Positions 36,424-45,216 of a DNA stretch of 64,000 bases are shown here, in pieces (position 1 is the first letter of the stretch; each line of letters starts with the position of its first letter). The DNA is from Rhizobium sp. WYJ-E13 (lineage in GTDB: Bacteria > Pseudomonadota > Alphaproteobacteria > Rhizobiales > Rhizobiaceae): the NCBI RefSeq assembly GCF_018987265.1, contig NZ_CP076854.1, positions 1 to 64,000 on the forward strand. The letters are read 5' to 3'. The position numbers and the translations under genes were made by a program. The notes beneath the pieces are model-generated. The model was not told where the DNA came from and made no database searches. It saw nothing but the letters and a program-made list of their open reading frames with translations.

Positions 36424-36443
36424 AAATCTAAACACCTAGATTT
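36424..36443. promoter_or_regulatory. LysR-type inverted repeat in divergent promoter
   Basis: AAATCTA (36424-36430), six bases, then TAGATTT (36437-36443) form a perfect dyad in the 179-base gap between the LysR gene and the SDR gene. LysR regulators typically bind such interrupted dyads near divergent promoters. Confidence 0.5.
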
Positions 36444-36552
36444 TTGTCATCGTCCGGGCGCGCCCCTTCTGCAGATACGACGACTTTGATGAGGCCGCTC
36501 GGGTGAAGGCAACGCGCCGTTGGCGTCATCTGAAACAAGCGGAGAAAACGTC

Positions 36553-37377
36553 ATGAAAACTTGGCTCATCACAGGCTGCTCAAGCGGTTTCGGCAGGCGG
36601 CTCGCGCTCGCTGCAGCGCAGCGCGGCGATCGGGTCGTCGCAACGGCCCGCAATGTCAAAGTGATCGAGGAAATGGCTGAGCCTTTCGGCGGCCGCATGA
36701 TCACTTTGCCACTCGACGTGACCGATGCGGCGGCAGCTGAGGCAGCGGTCGCAAAGGCGATCGAGACCTTTGGCGGGTTTGACGTACTCGTGAACAATGC
36801 CGGTTACGGACTGTTCGGCGCGATCGAGGAAGGCACGCCTGAGGAATATCGGCCGATGTTCGAGGTGAATGTCTTCGGTCTGGTCGAAACTACCAGAGCC
36901 GCCCTTCCAGTCCTGCGGCGTTCGGGCGGAAGGATTGTCAACATATCATCCGGCGCGGGCATCGCGGGCAGCGGCGGAGCTGGATATTACAATGCTGCCA
37001 AGTTCGCTGTGGAAGGGATTTCCGAAGCGCTCGCCGGTGAGCTGAAGCCATTCGGCATCCGCGTGTTGATCGTCGAGCCTGGGCCGTTTCGCACCGATTT
37101 CCTTGGACGTTCGATCACGATGGCGGCCAACGAGATGCCGGAATACGCCGCGAGCTCGCGCAAGCACTATCGCGAAACCAACGACGGCAATCAGGCCGGC
37201 GATCCCGACAAGGCGATCGCGGTGATCCTCAAGGCAGTCGATGCCGATGACGCCCCGCTTCATCTGCCGCTCGGCCCCGCCGCGCATTCGATCGCCGAGC
37301 GAAAGCTGGCTTCCTTCCGCAGCGATATCGACGCCTGGCGCGACATCACGATCGCCACCGATTTCGACCAGCCCTGA
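36553..37377 (+). CDS. Short-chain dehydrogenase/reductase
   Basis: ATG at 36553 follows GGAGAA; an upstream in-frame start at 36520 lacks this. The 274-residue protein has ITGCSSGFGRRLALAA, DVLVNNAGYGLFG, the catalytic block NISSGAGIAGSGGAGYYNAAKFAVEG and a C-terminal extension after FLGRS. The GFGR variant and the length place it with the SDRs often labelled oxidoreductase/retinol dehydrogenase-like. It is first in a probable plus-strand set with an alpha/beta hydrolase 50 bases on and a glyoxalase-type protein after that, under the divergent LysR regulator. Confidence 0.9.
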   Translation: MKTWLITGCSSGFGRRLALAAAQRGDRVVATARNVKVIEEMAEPFGGRMITLPLDVTDAAAAEAAVAKAIETFGGFDVLVNNAGYGLFGAIEEGTPEEYRPMFEVNVFGLVETTRAALPVLRRSGGRIVNISSGAGIAGSGGAGYYNAAKFAVEGISEALAGELKPFGIRVLIVEPGPFRTDFLGRSITMAANEMPEYAASSRKHYRETNDGNQAGDPDKAIAVILKAVDADDAPLHLPLGPAAHSIAERKLASFRSDIDAWRDITIATDFDQP

Positions 37378-37427
37378 GCGCCGGCCGCGACCTCTGTTTG
37401 AACATCAACATCGACTGGAAAGTGATC

Positions 37428-38276
37428 ATGATCGCAACTTTGAAGGGGTTTACCCAGCAGCTGGTGCCGGTGAATGGCATCAAGATCAACGCCGTTACGG
37501 GGGGCGCAGGCCCGCCGATCCTTCTGCTTCACGGTTGGCCGGAAACATGGTGGGAATGGCACCATGTGATGCCGCTGCTGGCCGAGCAGTTCAGCGTGGT
37601 GGCCATGGATCTGCGCGGCGCAGGCTTTTCCGACTGCCCGCTTGACGGCTATGACAAGACGACGATGGCGCGCGACGCGCACGAGGTCATGGTTGCCCTT
37701 GGGCATGAACGTTACGCCGTGTGCGGCCATGACATTGGCGGAATGGTGGCGCTGCCGCAGGCCGCCATCTATCGGGAGGCTGTTACCCGTCTGGCCGTCC
37801 TCGACGTTCCGCTTCCCGGCTGGACGCAATGGGAGGCGACGACCGCAAAGATCTGGCACTTCAGCTTCCATATGAACCGGGATCTACCCGAGCGCCTGAT
37901 CCATGGCCGTGAATATGACTATGTTTCGGCCTTCATGGCCGAGCGGTTCTACGATCACAGCACCTTCAATCCGGCGGACGTCGAGATCTACGCGAAAGCG
38001 ATGGCCCTTCCTGGCCGCACGCGCGGCGGCATGGAATGGTATCGTACCCTTGCTGCCGACCATGCGGCCGCACTCGAATACAAGAAGCGACCGCTCGAGA
38101 TACCGGTGTTAGGTCTCGGCGGGGAGCAGCGCTTTGGCGCACATATGGTGCCGATGCTTCAGGAGTTTGCCAGCAATGTGACGGGCGGCTCGATTGCGCG
38201 GTGCAGCCACTATGTCGCTGACGAGCGGCCGGATGAGGTAGCGGCAGCTCTGATCGATTTCCTCAAGGCCAATTGA
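37428..38276 (+). CDS. Alpha/beta hydrolase, epoxide hydrolase/dehalogenase-like
   Basis: ATG at 37428 has GGAAAG six bases upstream; a TTG at 37398 is the alternative. The 282-residue protein has the oxyanion segment LLHGWPETWWEW, the nucleophile elbow VCGHDIGGMVAL with aspartate as nucleophile, and a terminal histidine in CSHYVADERPDEV. An aspartate nucleophile with HGWPE is the pattern of epoxide hydrolases and haloalkane or fluoroacetate dehalogenases rather than esterases. The exact substrate is unknown. It follows an SDR and precedes a VOC protein, which fits handling of reactive electrophiles. Confidence 0.88.
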   Translation: MIATLKGFTQQLVPVNGIKINAVTGGAGPPILLLHGWPETWWEWHHVMPLLAEQFSVVAMDLRGAGFSDCPLDGYDKTTMARDAHEVMVALGHERYAVCGHDIGGMVALPQAAIYREAVTRLAVLDVPLPGWTQWEATTAKIWHFSFHMNRDLPERLIHGREYDYVSAFMAERFYDHSTFNPADVEIYAKAMALPGRTRGGMEWYRTLAADHAAALEYKKRPLEIPVLGLGGEQRFGAHMVPMLQEFASNVTGGSIARCSHYVADERPDEVAAALIDFLKAN

Positions 38277-38378
38277 AACTCTGCAATCGCCCCGTCGTAG
38301 GCTCGGGGGTGCGGCATCGCGGGCGAGTTGCGCCTGCACCTATCGCGTTCGATCGATTAAATAGAAAAGGAAACTGTC

Positions 38379-38909
38379 ATGACCGCACCTGTCATTCGCG
38401 GCGTCAATCATATCGGCATCACGGTGCCTGACATCGAAGCAGCAAAATCGTTCCTGGTGGAAGCTTTCGGCGGCCAGGTGATCTACCAGTCCTTCGGACC
38501 GCAGGATCCGCCGCGCCACGGACCCGAATTCGAGCGGGCCACTGGTGCTTTCCCCGGAACGGTCGTGCGTGCGCAGGCGATGGTCAAAATCGGAACCGGA
38601 CCTGACATCGAGCTCTTCGAAATGCACGGCCCCGAACAAGCGCAGCCGGTTCGAGCGAGCGACTTCGGCATTACGCACTTCGGTGTCTACACCGACGACA
38701 TCGACGCATCGGTAGAGCGCTTCGAAAAGGCTGGAGGCACGTCTCTTACCGCGCCGCGCGCTATTCCCTACGCAACCGAAAAAGGTCTTGGAAACAAGGT
38801 CTGCTATTGCCGCATGCCATGGGGTACGACGATTGAGTTTATCACTACGCCCGACCGCATGGCCTACCATGACCAGACGGATCTGCGCAGGTGGCAGGAC
38901 GAGGAATGA
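38379..38909 (+). CDS. VOC-family (glyoxalase/bleomycin resistance/dioxygenase fold) protein
   Basis: The 176-residue protein begins APVIRGVNHIGITVPDIEAAKSFLVEAFGG, the usual start of a vicinal-oxygen-chelate module, with His in NHIGIT, a glutamate in DIELFEMHGP, and a second module with ITHFGVYTDDIDASVERFEKAGG and TTIEFITTP. Such proteins bind a divalent metal and act as lyases, epimerases or dioxygenases. It overlaps the L,D-transpeptidase start by four bases. Specific function unknown. Confidence 0.85.
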   Translation: MTAPVIRGVNHIGITVPDIEAAKSFLVEAFGGQVIYQSFGPQDPPRHGPEFERATGAFPGTVVRAQAMVKIGTGPDIELFEMHGPEQAQPVRASDFGITHFGVYTDDIDASVERFEKAGGTSLTAPRAIPYATEKGLGNKVCYCRMPWGTTIEFITTPDRMAYHDQTDLRRWQDEE

Positions 38910-39640
38910 GCGTGAGCTTGGAACATACAACGTCCCGCCGCAGCTTTCTGTCCCTCTCGGCAATGGCTGCGGCCTCGGCGCTGGCAGGTTGCGCCTCCAC
39001 CGCCACCACCGGCGGGATGGTGGGGCAGCAACCGACGCCTCCCTCAAATCCGATCCGTGCCGTCCAGACGCCCCCTGCGCCGACGGAGGTCGAGCTGGCC
39101 GTCATGTACGGCCCGATCGAGGATGGCGGAATTCTGATCCCGGCCGTTCCCTTCCGGCAGATCGATCCGCGCTACTATCGCCAGCAGGTCCTTGATCCGA
39201 CTGGTGAGCGTCCGGGTACAGTCGTCGTCGACACCCACACGCGCTTTCTCTACCTGGTTCAGCCCGGTGGAACCGCAATGCGCTATGGTGTTGGCATCGG
39301 CCGCGAGGGCTTCGCCTGGCAGGGCGATGGCGTCATCCAATGGCGTCAGAAGTGGCCGCGCTGGAAGCCGCCGAACGAGATGGTCGCCCGTCAGCCGGAA
39401 CTGGCGAAATACTCCATCGAGAACGGTGGTATGGAGCCGGGTGTGAAAAACCCTCTTGGCGCCCGTGCACTCTACATCTTCTCCAGCGGCCAAGACACGC
39501 TCTACCGTCTGCACGGCAATCCAGAATGGCGCTCGATCGGCAAGGCCGTATCGGCAGGCTGCGTGCGACTGCTCAACCAGGACATCATAGACCTCTACGA
39601 TCGCGTCCCGATAAAGGCGCCGATCGTCGTAAAGCAGTAA
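38906..39640 (+). CDS. L,D-transpeptidase (YkuD domain) with Tat-like lipoprotein/signal sequence
   Basis: ATG at 38906 overlaps the preceding stop. The N-terminus TSRRSFLSLSAMAAASALAGC combines a twin-arginine motif with a possible lipobox cysteine, so the 244-residue protein is exported and may be a lipoprotein. The YkuD catalytic region is complete: LYRLHGNPEWRSIG and SAGCVRLLNQDIIDLYDRV, with catalytic cysteine in SAGC and the upstream histidine. The enzyme forms L,D cross-links in peptidoglycan or attaches proteins to it. A coupled start with the VOC gene looks like chance neighbourhood rather than pathway. Confidence 0.92.
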   Translation: MSVSLEHTTSRRSFLSLSAMAAASALAGCASTATTGGMVGQQPTPPSNPIRAVQTPPAPTEVELAVMYGPIEDGGILIPAVPFRQIDPRYYRQQVLDPTGERPGTVVVDTHTRFLYLVQPGGTAMRYGVGIGREGFAWQGDGVIQWRQKWPRWKPPNEMVARQPELAKYSIENGGMEPGVKNPLGARALYIFSSGQDTLYRLHGNPEWRSIGKAVSAGCVRLLNQDIIDLYDRVPIKAPIVVKQ

Positions 39641-39810
39641 ACCCTGGCATTCGTCTCCCTAGCCAGGGAAGAGACATTTCCATCGGGCGATCTCAAAGCC
39701 TCAGTCACCCCCCAGAATCCACGCGCGTGCCGAATCCTCTGAGGAAGAGGATTGCTCGCACACGGATCAAGACCGATTTCGCAACACAAATATCAAAGGA
39801 ACTAACGATC

Positions 39811-40569
39811 ATGTCGATTTTCAGCAGAGCAGCTATTGGCCTAACGGCCGTGTTTCTGTCTTCTGCCGCCGTGACAGCGCCAGCCTTGGCCGATGCAGGA
39901 AACATCGTGCTCGTTCATGGTGCGCTCGTGGATGGCTCGGGCTGGCGCGGCGTTTACGACATTCTGACCCGCGACGGCTATAATGTCAGCATTGTCCAGC
40001 AGCCGTTGACAGGCTTGGACCAGGACGTCGAGGCAACCAAACGCGTGCTTGACCAGCAGGACGGCGACGTCGTTCTCGTCGGTCACAGCTACGGGGGCAC
40101 GATCATCACGGCGGCAGGTGATGACCCTAAGGTCAAGGCACTTGTCTATGTTGCAGCCCTCCAGCCGGAAAAGGGCGAAAGTACCGCACAGTTGCTCCAA
40201 TCGATGCCTTCACCGACCAATGATATCAAGCCGACCAAAGATGGCTTTCTGCTTATCGACCCGGCAAAGTTCGCGGCTGATTTCGGGGCGGATCTGCCCA
40301 AGGGTCAGGGCGAGTTCATGGCCCGGTCTCAGATGCCTGTCGCCGTCGCTGGCACCGATGCGCAGGTTTCGATTGCCGCCTGGCACGATAAGCCCAGCTA
40401 CGGCATTGTCGCGAAGAACGATAAAACGATAAACCCCGACCTGGAGCGTTGGATGTACAAGCGTGCTGGCTCAACCGTCACCGAGATCGACGGTAGTCAC
40501 GCCCTCTACATCTCGCAAGCGGCAGCAGTTGCGAAGGTTATCGAGGAAGCAGCCAAGGCTGCCAAGTGA
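39811..40569 (+). CDS. Exported alpha/beta hydrolase
   Basis: ATG at 39811 has AAAGGA nine bases upstream and yields a signal peptide (FLSSAAVTAPALADAG). The 252-residue protein has VLVHGALVDGSGW, the nucleophile elbow LVGHSYGGTIITAA, a likely acid near the middle and the terminal histidine in IDGSHALYISQ. The domain resembles the small salicylate-esterase-like/AB_hydrolase_6 group that rhizobia often export. Substrate unknown. The open frame further upstream overlaps the L,D-transpeptidase gene and is spurious. Confidence 0.88.
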   Translation: MSIFSRAAIGLTAVFLSSAAVTAPALADAGNIVLVHGALVDGSGWRGVYDILTRDGYNVSIVQQPLTGLDQDVEATKRVLDQQDGDVVLVGHSYGGTIITAAGDDPKVKALVYVAALQPEKGESTAQLLQSMPSPTNDIKPTKDGFLLIDPAKFAADFGADLPKGQGEFMARSQMPVAVAGTDAQVSIAAWHDKPSYGIVAKNDKTINPDLERWMYKRAGSTVTEIDGSHALYISQAAAVAKVIEEAAKAAK

Positions 40570-40618
40570 CAACAGATTAAGTGGCTTGCGATTGCCGCTT
40601 GTCTCCATGAACTCGTTG

Positions 40619-40648
40619 GCTGCGTCACGTCCTATCGCGTGACGCAGC
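40619..40648 (+). terminator. Hairpin after the exported hydrolase gene
   Basis: GCTGCGTCACG (40619-40629) and CGTGACGCAGC (40638-40648) form a perfect 11-base stem with an eight-base loop, 50 bases after the stop codon. It is followed by TGATTTGG, a weak T-tract. Confidence 0.55.
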
Positions 40649-40986
40649 TGATTTGGGACCTGGCCATTTTTCTCAATCCGAGGCGCTGCCATGGGGTCGC
40701 ATCTCATCAAGACCTGCCCTCAAGGGTTGCAGGATCAATATTCTCCAAGAATCGGTCCGGACACCCGATTAAAACCATATGACCACTGAACATTCATCCG
40801 GCTGCGATTAGAGGTCCGGTGTTTTCTGATACTCCAGATGGCGCGGTCGTAGCAACCGGCGGAAACGCGTAGCTTTCATCTTGCGCAGCGTTGGAGCCGG
40901 TTGCGGTGATGGTCCCGGCATAGACTGCCGGGGGCTTTGGTGCACGGGTCGGGACTTGAGAGGATAGCGGTCTTTGAAACGGCTGA
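40649..40986. other. Gene-free stretch before the decayed insertion sequence
   Basis: No coding frame with gene-like character was found. The part nearest the transposase remnant (about 40830-40986) may still belong to the insertion sequence, but I could not identify terminal inverted repeats. Confidence 0.35.
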
Positions 40987-41958
40987 TTATTCCGTGGCTA
41001 CCTTGCGGCGGACAGATTTCGGGCGTGCGCAGTCAAGCATACGATTGAGGACGGCGCAGCTGATGGCTGCTTCGGTTTGCTGACCAGGCGGCGATCGTGC
41101 CCGCAGACGGCGCTCAATAATGGACTTGGGTCTCGATCAACGAGCGTTTGCCGTAACCGTTGGAGACTTGCCATTTCATCCGGCCGTCTCTGCTGATAGC
41201 GGCGATATGCTGGTCCCTTTTTCCGGGAGGTCTATCGTCGATGGGTTCGACCGCGTTGGCGCGCGGTGGAATGACGATGGCAGCCGCCGCACTATGATCG
41301 ATGACTGTATCATAAGTCGGTTTTCCATCATAGGCGCCGTCGGCAATAAACTGTCCGGATCGCCGATCTGGTCGAGTAATGGCTCAACTTGAGAGACATC
41401 ACCAGTATCCTGATCCGTCAGGGTATGGGCGATAATCTCCCCGCTATCAGCATCCAGTGCCAGATGCAGCTTTTATCAGCCACGGCGGGATCTGGCGCCA
41501 TGCTTCTCCTCCAGCCACTGGCCCGCGCCGTAAACCTGCAGACCAGTGCTGTCCACCAGAACATGCAACGGTCCGCCGGGTGAAATCTGACGATGGGGCC
41601 GTTTTCCGGGAGATTGCCACGTTCGTGCCCGGCGGCGCAGGGTGGTATGATCGGGGACAGCGAGCACAAGCCCCATCAATTGCAGCACCGATTCCAACAA
41701 GCCTTCTGCCTGGCGCAGCCGCAGACCAAACACCAGGCCCAGTGTCAAGGTGGTCTCTATTGCCAGATCTGAATAGCGATGCTGGCCGCCACGTGTCTTG
41801 CGTCTTGGTGCTTGCCATCCGGACAGGGCATCCGGTGTCAGCCACAAAGTCAGGCTACCGCGCCGGCGAAGTCCCGCTTCATACTCCGGCCAGTTCGCCA
41901 CCCTGAAGTTCATGTTCTCGATACGATGACGGCAGGCGTTATTGTGTTTGAAAGGCAT
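40987..41958 (-). pseudogene. IS5-family transposase, disrupted by several frameshifts
   Basis: Reading the minus strand from ATG at 41958 gives MPFKHNNACRHRIENMNFRV and then typical IS5-family text (TLWLTPDALSGW, HRYSDLAIETTLTLGLVFGL, LHVLVDSTGLQVYG). The frame breaks near 41472, resumes as KLHLALDADSGEIIAHTLTDQDTGDVS, breaks again near 41354 (one T missing), resumes as DGAYDGKPTYDTVIDH through IPPRANAVEP and KWQVSNGYGKRSLIET, and breaks near 41130 with a small deletion. It ends as RRLRARSPPGQQTEAA and KSVRRKVATE, stop at 40987. At least three disruptions make it inactive. Confidence 0.85.
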
Positions 41959-42135
41959 GACTAAACGACAAGGGCTGTTGCGTTGCCGCCTGCCTAAACT
42001 CAGACCGCTGAACGATCCGTGCACCAACGCCGGCAAAAAGGGCTAAACCCGGCCTGCGCTACGTCGATCGCTTCAACGCGTCTCTGCCGTGGTGACGTGA
42101 CCTCGGCTGAACGAGACGCGGGCGACGGAATTCGT

Positions 42136-42849
42136 TCACGCCAACGCCTTTCCGATTGAGGCACCGCCATCGACATGCAGGGTCTGGCCGGTGATGAAGG
42201 CGGCCTCGTCCGACAGCAAGAAGGCAATCGCGGCAGCGATTTCTTCCGGCTTTCCGAAGCGGCGCATGGGGACGACTGAGAGATATCGGGCCTCACCCTC
42301 GCTGCCGGGCGCATTGTTCGCCCTGAACAGTTCCGTCTCCGTTGGGCCCGGGGATACGGCGTTGACCGTGATCCCTGTTGCGGCAAGCTCGAGGGCCCAG
42401 CTCCTCGTGAAACTGACAAGAGCAGCTTTGGCGGCGGCATAGCTGGTCCGCTGAACGCTGCCAAGGACGGTCAGGCTGGAGATGTTGACGATCCGTCCCC
42501 AGCCGCGCGAGCGCATGCCGGGGAGTGCCGCCTGGGTCGCAACCAGTGCCGGATGCAGATTGACCCGCATGACTTCCTCCAGCGTCTCGACGGCGATGTC
42601 ACCCAGCGGCTGCGCCCGCACCAGCCCGACATTATTGACGATGCCGTCGATCTCGCTCTCGCGAACGATCGCCGCAAGTTCGTCGCCGGAGCCTGGGTTG
42701 GACAGATCGAGTGAATGGAGACGGCCTGGAAAACCATCGGTCGCGTTGCGGGCGATGCCGATAACCTCATGCCCCTGTCCGGCGAGCCGGTTCGCCAGAG
42801 CAAGGCCAATACCTTTGCTGGCACCCGTGATCAGAAATCTTCTCTTCAT
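42136..42849 (-). CDS. Short-chain dehydrogenase/reductase
   Basis: The 237-residue classical SDR has ITGASKGIGLALANRL, NNVGLVRAQPL, catalytic NISSLTVLGSVQRTSYAAAKAAL and the FabG-like ending DEAAFITGQTLHVDGGA. It is the last gene of a minus-strand set (GST, crotonase, peroxiredoxin-like, SDR) with gaps of 40-90 bases and is presumably under the LysR regulator at 45217. Beyond it lies the insertion sequence remnant. Substrate unknown. Confidence 0.9.
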   Translation of the reverse strand: MKRRFLITGASKGIGLALANRLAGQGHEVIGIARNATDGFPGRLHSLDLSNPGSGDELAAIVRESEIDGIVNNVGLVRAQPLGDIAVETLEEVMRVNLHPALVATQAALPGMRSRGWGRIVNISSLTVLGSVQRTSYAAAKAALVSFTRSWALELAATGITVNAVSPGPTETELFRANNAPGSEGEARYLSVVPMRRFGKPEEIAAAIAFLLSDEAAFITGQTLHVDGGASIGKALA

Positions 42850-42903
42850 GGCATTTCCTCGACCCCACCTCCGAAGAGGCAGGGCCTTCTTGTGTGGCTC
42901 GGA

Positions 42904-43581
42904 TTAGGCGGCAGTGCGGCTTGCTGCGTGACGCAGTGACGGCAGCATGTCTTCCGGCTCCGGGCGGCGGGTATAGTCCGGGTTGACTTCGGCGTAGAGG
43001 ATGATCCCATCCTGTCCGACGACGTAGCGGGCCGGCATCGGCAGGGTCCAGCTTGCATCACCGTTGAAGGCGGGAAGGTCGTTCTTCAGCGATTTGTAGA
43101 GGTCGACCAGGTAATTCTGCATTTCGAAACGCAGGCCGAAGGCGGCGGCGACATCGTTTTGCGGGTCCGACAGGATCGGAAAGGTCAGGTTGTTCTGGCG
43201 CACCGACTTGCGGCTGTTGACCGGGTTCTGCGGCGAGATAGCAACGAGCTTTGCACCAAGCGCCTCGAACTGCGGCAGCGCTTCCTGCAAAGCCTGAAGC
43301 TCCATATTGCAATAGGGGCACCAGACACCGCGGTAAAAGCTGATCACCAGCGGGCCATGTGCCAGGAGATCGGCGGACGAGACCGGATTGCCATCGGGGT
43401 CGGAGAGCGTGAACTCGGGCAGCTTGTCGCCGGCCTTCAGCGCTTTCTGGGCGGCCCCAGAGGCGATCAGCTCCGCAGTGGCGCGGTGCATCGTCTCGAT
43501 CACCGAGTAGGGGACGTTGTACGGCGGCTTGCCTGCTTCAAAATCTGCCTTGAAGGCGTCGAGCTTGGATTGCAGTGTCAT
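42904..43581 (-). CDS. AhpC/TSA peroxiredoxin-like protein
   Basis: ATG at 43581 is preferred because AAGGAGA is seven bases before it; the ATG two codons earlier is too close to that site. The 225-residue product has a predicted helical N-terminus, KLPEFTLSDPDGNPVSS and the redox site FYRGVWCPYCNMELQALQEALPQFEALGAKLVAISPQ. Two cysteines in WCPYC suggest a thioredoxin-like CxxC rather than the TxxC peroxidatic site of typical AhpC. A close relative with the same WCPYC lies at 62510, in a similar neighbourhood. Likely a thiol peroxidase or reductase for oxidative stress. Confidence 0.88.
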   Translation of the reverse strand: MTLQSKLDAFKADFEAGKPPYNVPYSVIETMHRATAELIASGAAQKALKAGDKLPEFTLSDPDGNPVSSADLLAHGPLVISFYRGVWCPYCNMELQALQEALPQFEALGAKLVAISPQNPVNSRKSVRQNNLTFPILSDPQNDVAAAFGLRFEMQNYLVDLYKSLKNDLPAFNGDASWTLPMPARYVVGQDGIILYAEVNPDYTRRPEPEDMLPSLRHAASRTAA

Positions 43582-43673
43582 GGTCATTCTCCTTGGATTT
43601 GAACTGAGGACGGGCTTTGGGCATGGTGGACTTCAGGATCTCTCCTGAAGTCCGGAGATGAAGGGGGGATTGC

Positions 43674-44444
43674 TCAGCCGTTGGCAGCCATGGAGCGGGC
43701 GACCTCGGCGGCGCTGATGCTTTCGAGCGCAAGGCCGTAACCTGTGTCCTGATCGATGATCCGCCTCAGCTTCTGGGTCAGCGCGATGCGGGTGTAGCGC
43801 GAGGTCAGTGGCGGAAGGGCGGCAATGCCCTCGGCAATCTCATGGGCACGGGCAAGCAGCCTGTCGGCCGGGACGATCTCGTTGACGACGCCCCAATCCT
43901 TGGCGGTTGCCGCATCCAGCACCTGGCGGGTGAGGATGAAGTAGCGGCCGCGAATGCTCCCGATCACTTCCGGCCAGAGCAGGTTGACGCCATCACCGGG
44001 TACAATCCCGAACTCGAAATGCGGCTTGTCCTGGAAGACAGTCTCCGGCGTCGCAAGAATGATGTCTGTCAGAAGCGCATATTCCGAGTGCAGCAGGACC
44101 GGACCGTTTAGCGCCGTGATTATTGGCACCTCGATGTCGAGGATGTTCATGAGCACCTTGCGGCCCTCGCGAAAGATCTTGTCGTAGCCGCGGGGTGAAA
44201 AGAAATCGAAGCCTTCGGGGCTGATGGCGTCCATGAAGGCGTTGCCCGAGCCGGTCAGGATGACAACGCGGTTGTCGGTGTCAGCGCCGATCTGGTGGAA
44301 GAGATTGACGAACTGCTCATGGGTGTGGCCATTGAAGACGAGCTTGCCGCCGTCGGTATGGAGCGCGACCTCCAGCACACCGCTTGGCGAGCGGGTGAGG
44401 CGGGCGTTCGGAAAGCTGTTCTTGTAGGATTCAAATTTGGACAT
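43674..44444 (-). CDS. Enoyl-CoA hydratase/isomerase (crotonase) family protein
   Basis: ATG at 44444 has AGGAG upstream; the longer frame to 44747 overlaps the GST gene. The 256-residue protein has a crotonase pattern: NRVVILTGSGNAFMDAIS (first oxyanion region), VPIITALNGPVLLHSEYALLTDIILATPETVF (second) and FGIVPGDGVNLLWPEVIG. The usual GGG of the second loop is altered to GPV, so the oxyanion hole or specificity may differ from classical hydratases. It sits between a GST and a peroxiredoxin-like gene, which is unusual for beta-oxidation and suggests a detoxification or side-chain catabolism role. Confidence 0.85.
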   Translation of the reverse strand: MSKFESYKNSFPNARLTRSPSGVLEVALHTDGGKLVFNGHTHEQFVNLFHQIGADTDNRVVILTGSGNAFMDAISPEGFDFFSPRGYDKIFREGRKVLMNILDIEVPIITALNGPVLLHSEYALLTDIILATPETVFQDKPHFEFGIVPGDGVNLLWPEVIGSIRGRYFILTRQVLDAATAKDWGVVNEIVPADRLLARAHEIAEGIAALPPLTSRYTRIALTQKLRRIIDQDTGYGLALESISAAEVARSMAANG

Positions 44445-44487
44445 GGGTGTACTCCTGTGTGTCTGGTGGAATTGGTGGGTGGGGCGA

Positions 44488-45108
44488 TCAGGCGACGGGC
44501 ACAAGGGCTTCGGCCCTAGCAATGGCCTGCTGGACGGCGGGGCGTGCAGCCACGGTTTCGAACCAGCGGGAAAGGTTTGGGTGGCCATCGAGGGTAAGCC
44601 CCGGAAATTGGATCCGCCACATCCAGCCGAAATGGGCGATGTCGGCAATCGTGAACTCCTCACCGGCCACGAAAGGCTGTGACGCGATCTTGGCGTCCAG
44701 CAGCCCGAGGAGTCGTTCGGCTTCGGTGGTGAAGCGGGCTTCAGCAATCGGCTGCGGTTCGGGCGACGAGCGTTTAAAAAAGCCAGCGTTGCCGAAGGCG
44801 GGGCTCAAGCCAGAAGCATGGAGGAAGAGCTGTTCGAAGACGCGGGCGCGGCCGATACCATCCTGCGGCAGGGGCTTGCCGGTCTTCTCGGCGAGGTAAA
44901 CGAGGATCGCGGCGCTCTCGGTCAGAACGAAACCGCCATCAACCAGGACCGGCACCTTGCCGTTTGGGTTAAGAGCAAGAAACGCTTCGGTTTTCTGTTC
45001 ACCCTTGCGAACGTTCACCGGCTTCAGCGTGTAAGGCAGCCCCATCTCTTCAAGCGCGATCAGCACTTTGACGCTGTTCGGAGTGGCAAAGGCGTGGACT
45101 TCGATCAT
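44488..45108 (-). CDS. Glutathione S-transferase
   Basis: The 206-residue GST has the N-terminal thioredoxin fold start IEVHAFATPNSVKVLIALEEMGLPYTL, the glutathione-binding NPNGKVPVLVDGGFVLTESAAILVYLAEK with the cis-proline and ESAA site, and a C-terminal helical domain with EFTIADIAHFGW. It is the first gene of the minus-strand module and divergent from the LysR regulator at 45217. It would conjugate or reduce electrophiles with glutathione. Confidence 0.92.
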   Translation of the reverse strand: MIEVHAFATPNSVKVLIALEEMGLPYTLKPVNVRKGEQKTEAFLALNPNGKVPVLVDGGFVLTESAAILVYLAEKTGKPLPQDGIGRARVFEQLFLHASGLSPAFGNAGFFKRSSPEPQPIAEARFTTEAERLLGLLDAKIASQPFVAGEEFTIADIAHFGWMWRIQFPGLTLDGHPNLSRWFETVAARPAVQQAIARAEALVPVA

Positions 45109-45216
45109 CGTTCATCTCCATCGGATCGTGTTCCGTTGGAGGCAGTTATGACCATTCCTCTCACCTTGCGGCAGGCGCGTTGAGGCGATAACGCTTATTC
45201 CGAAGGAGAATAGGCA

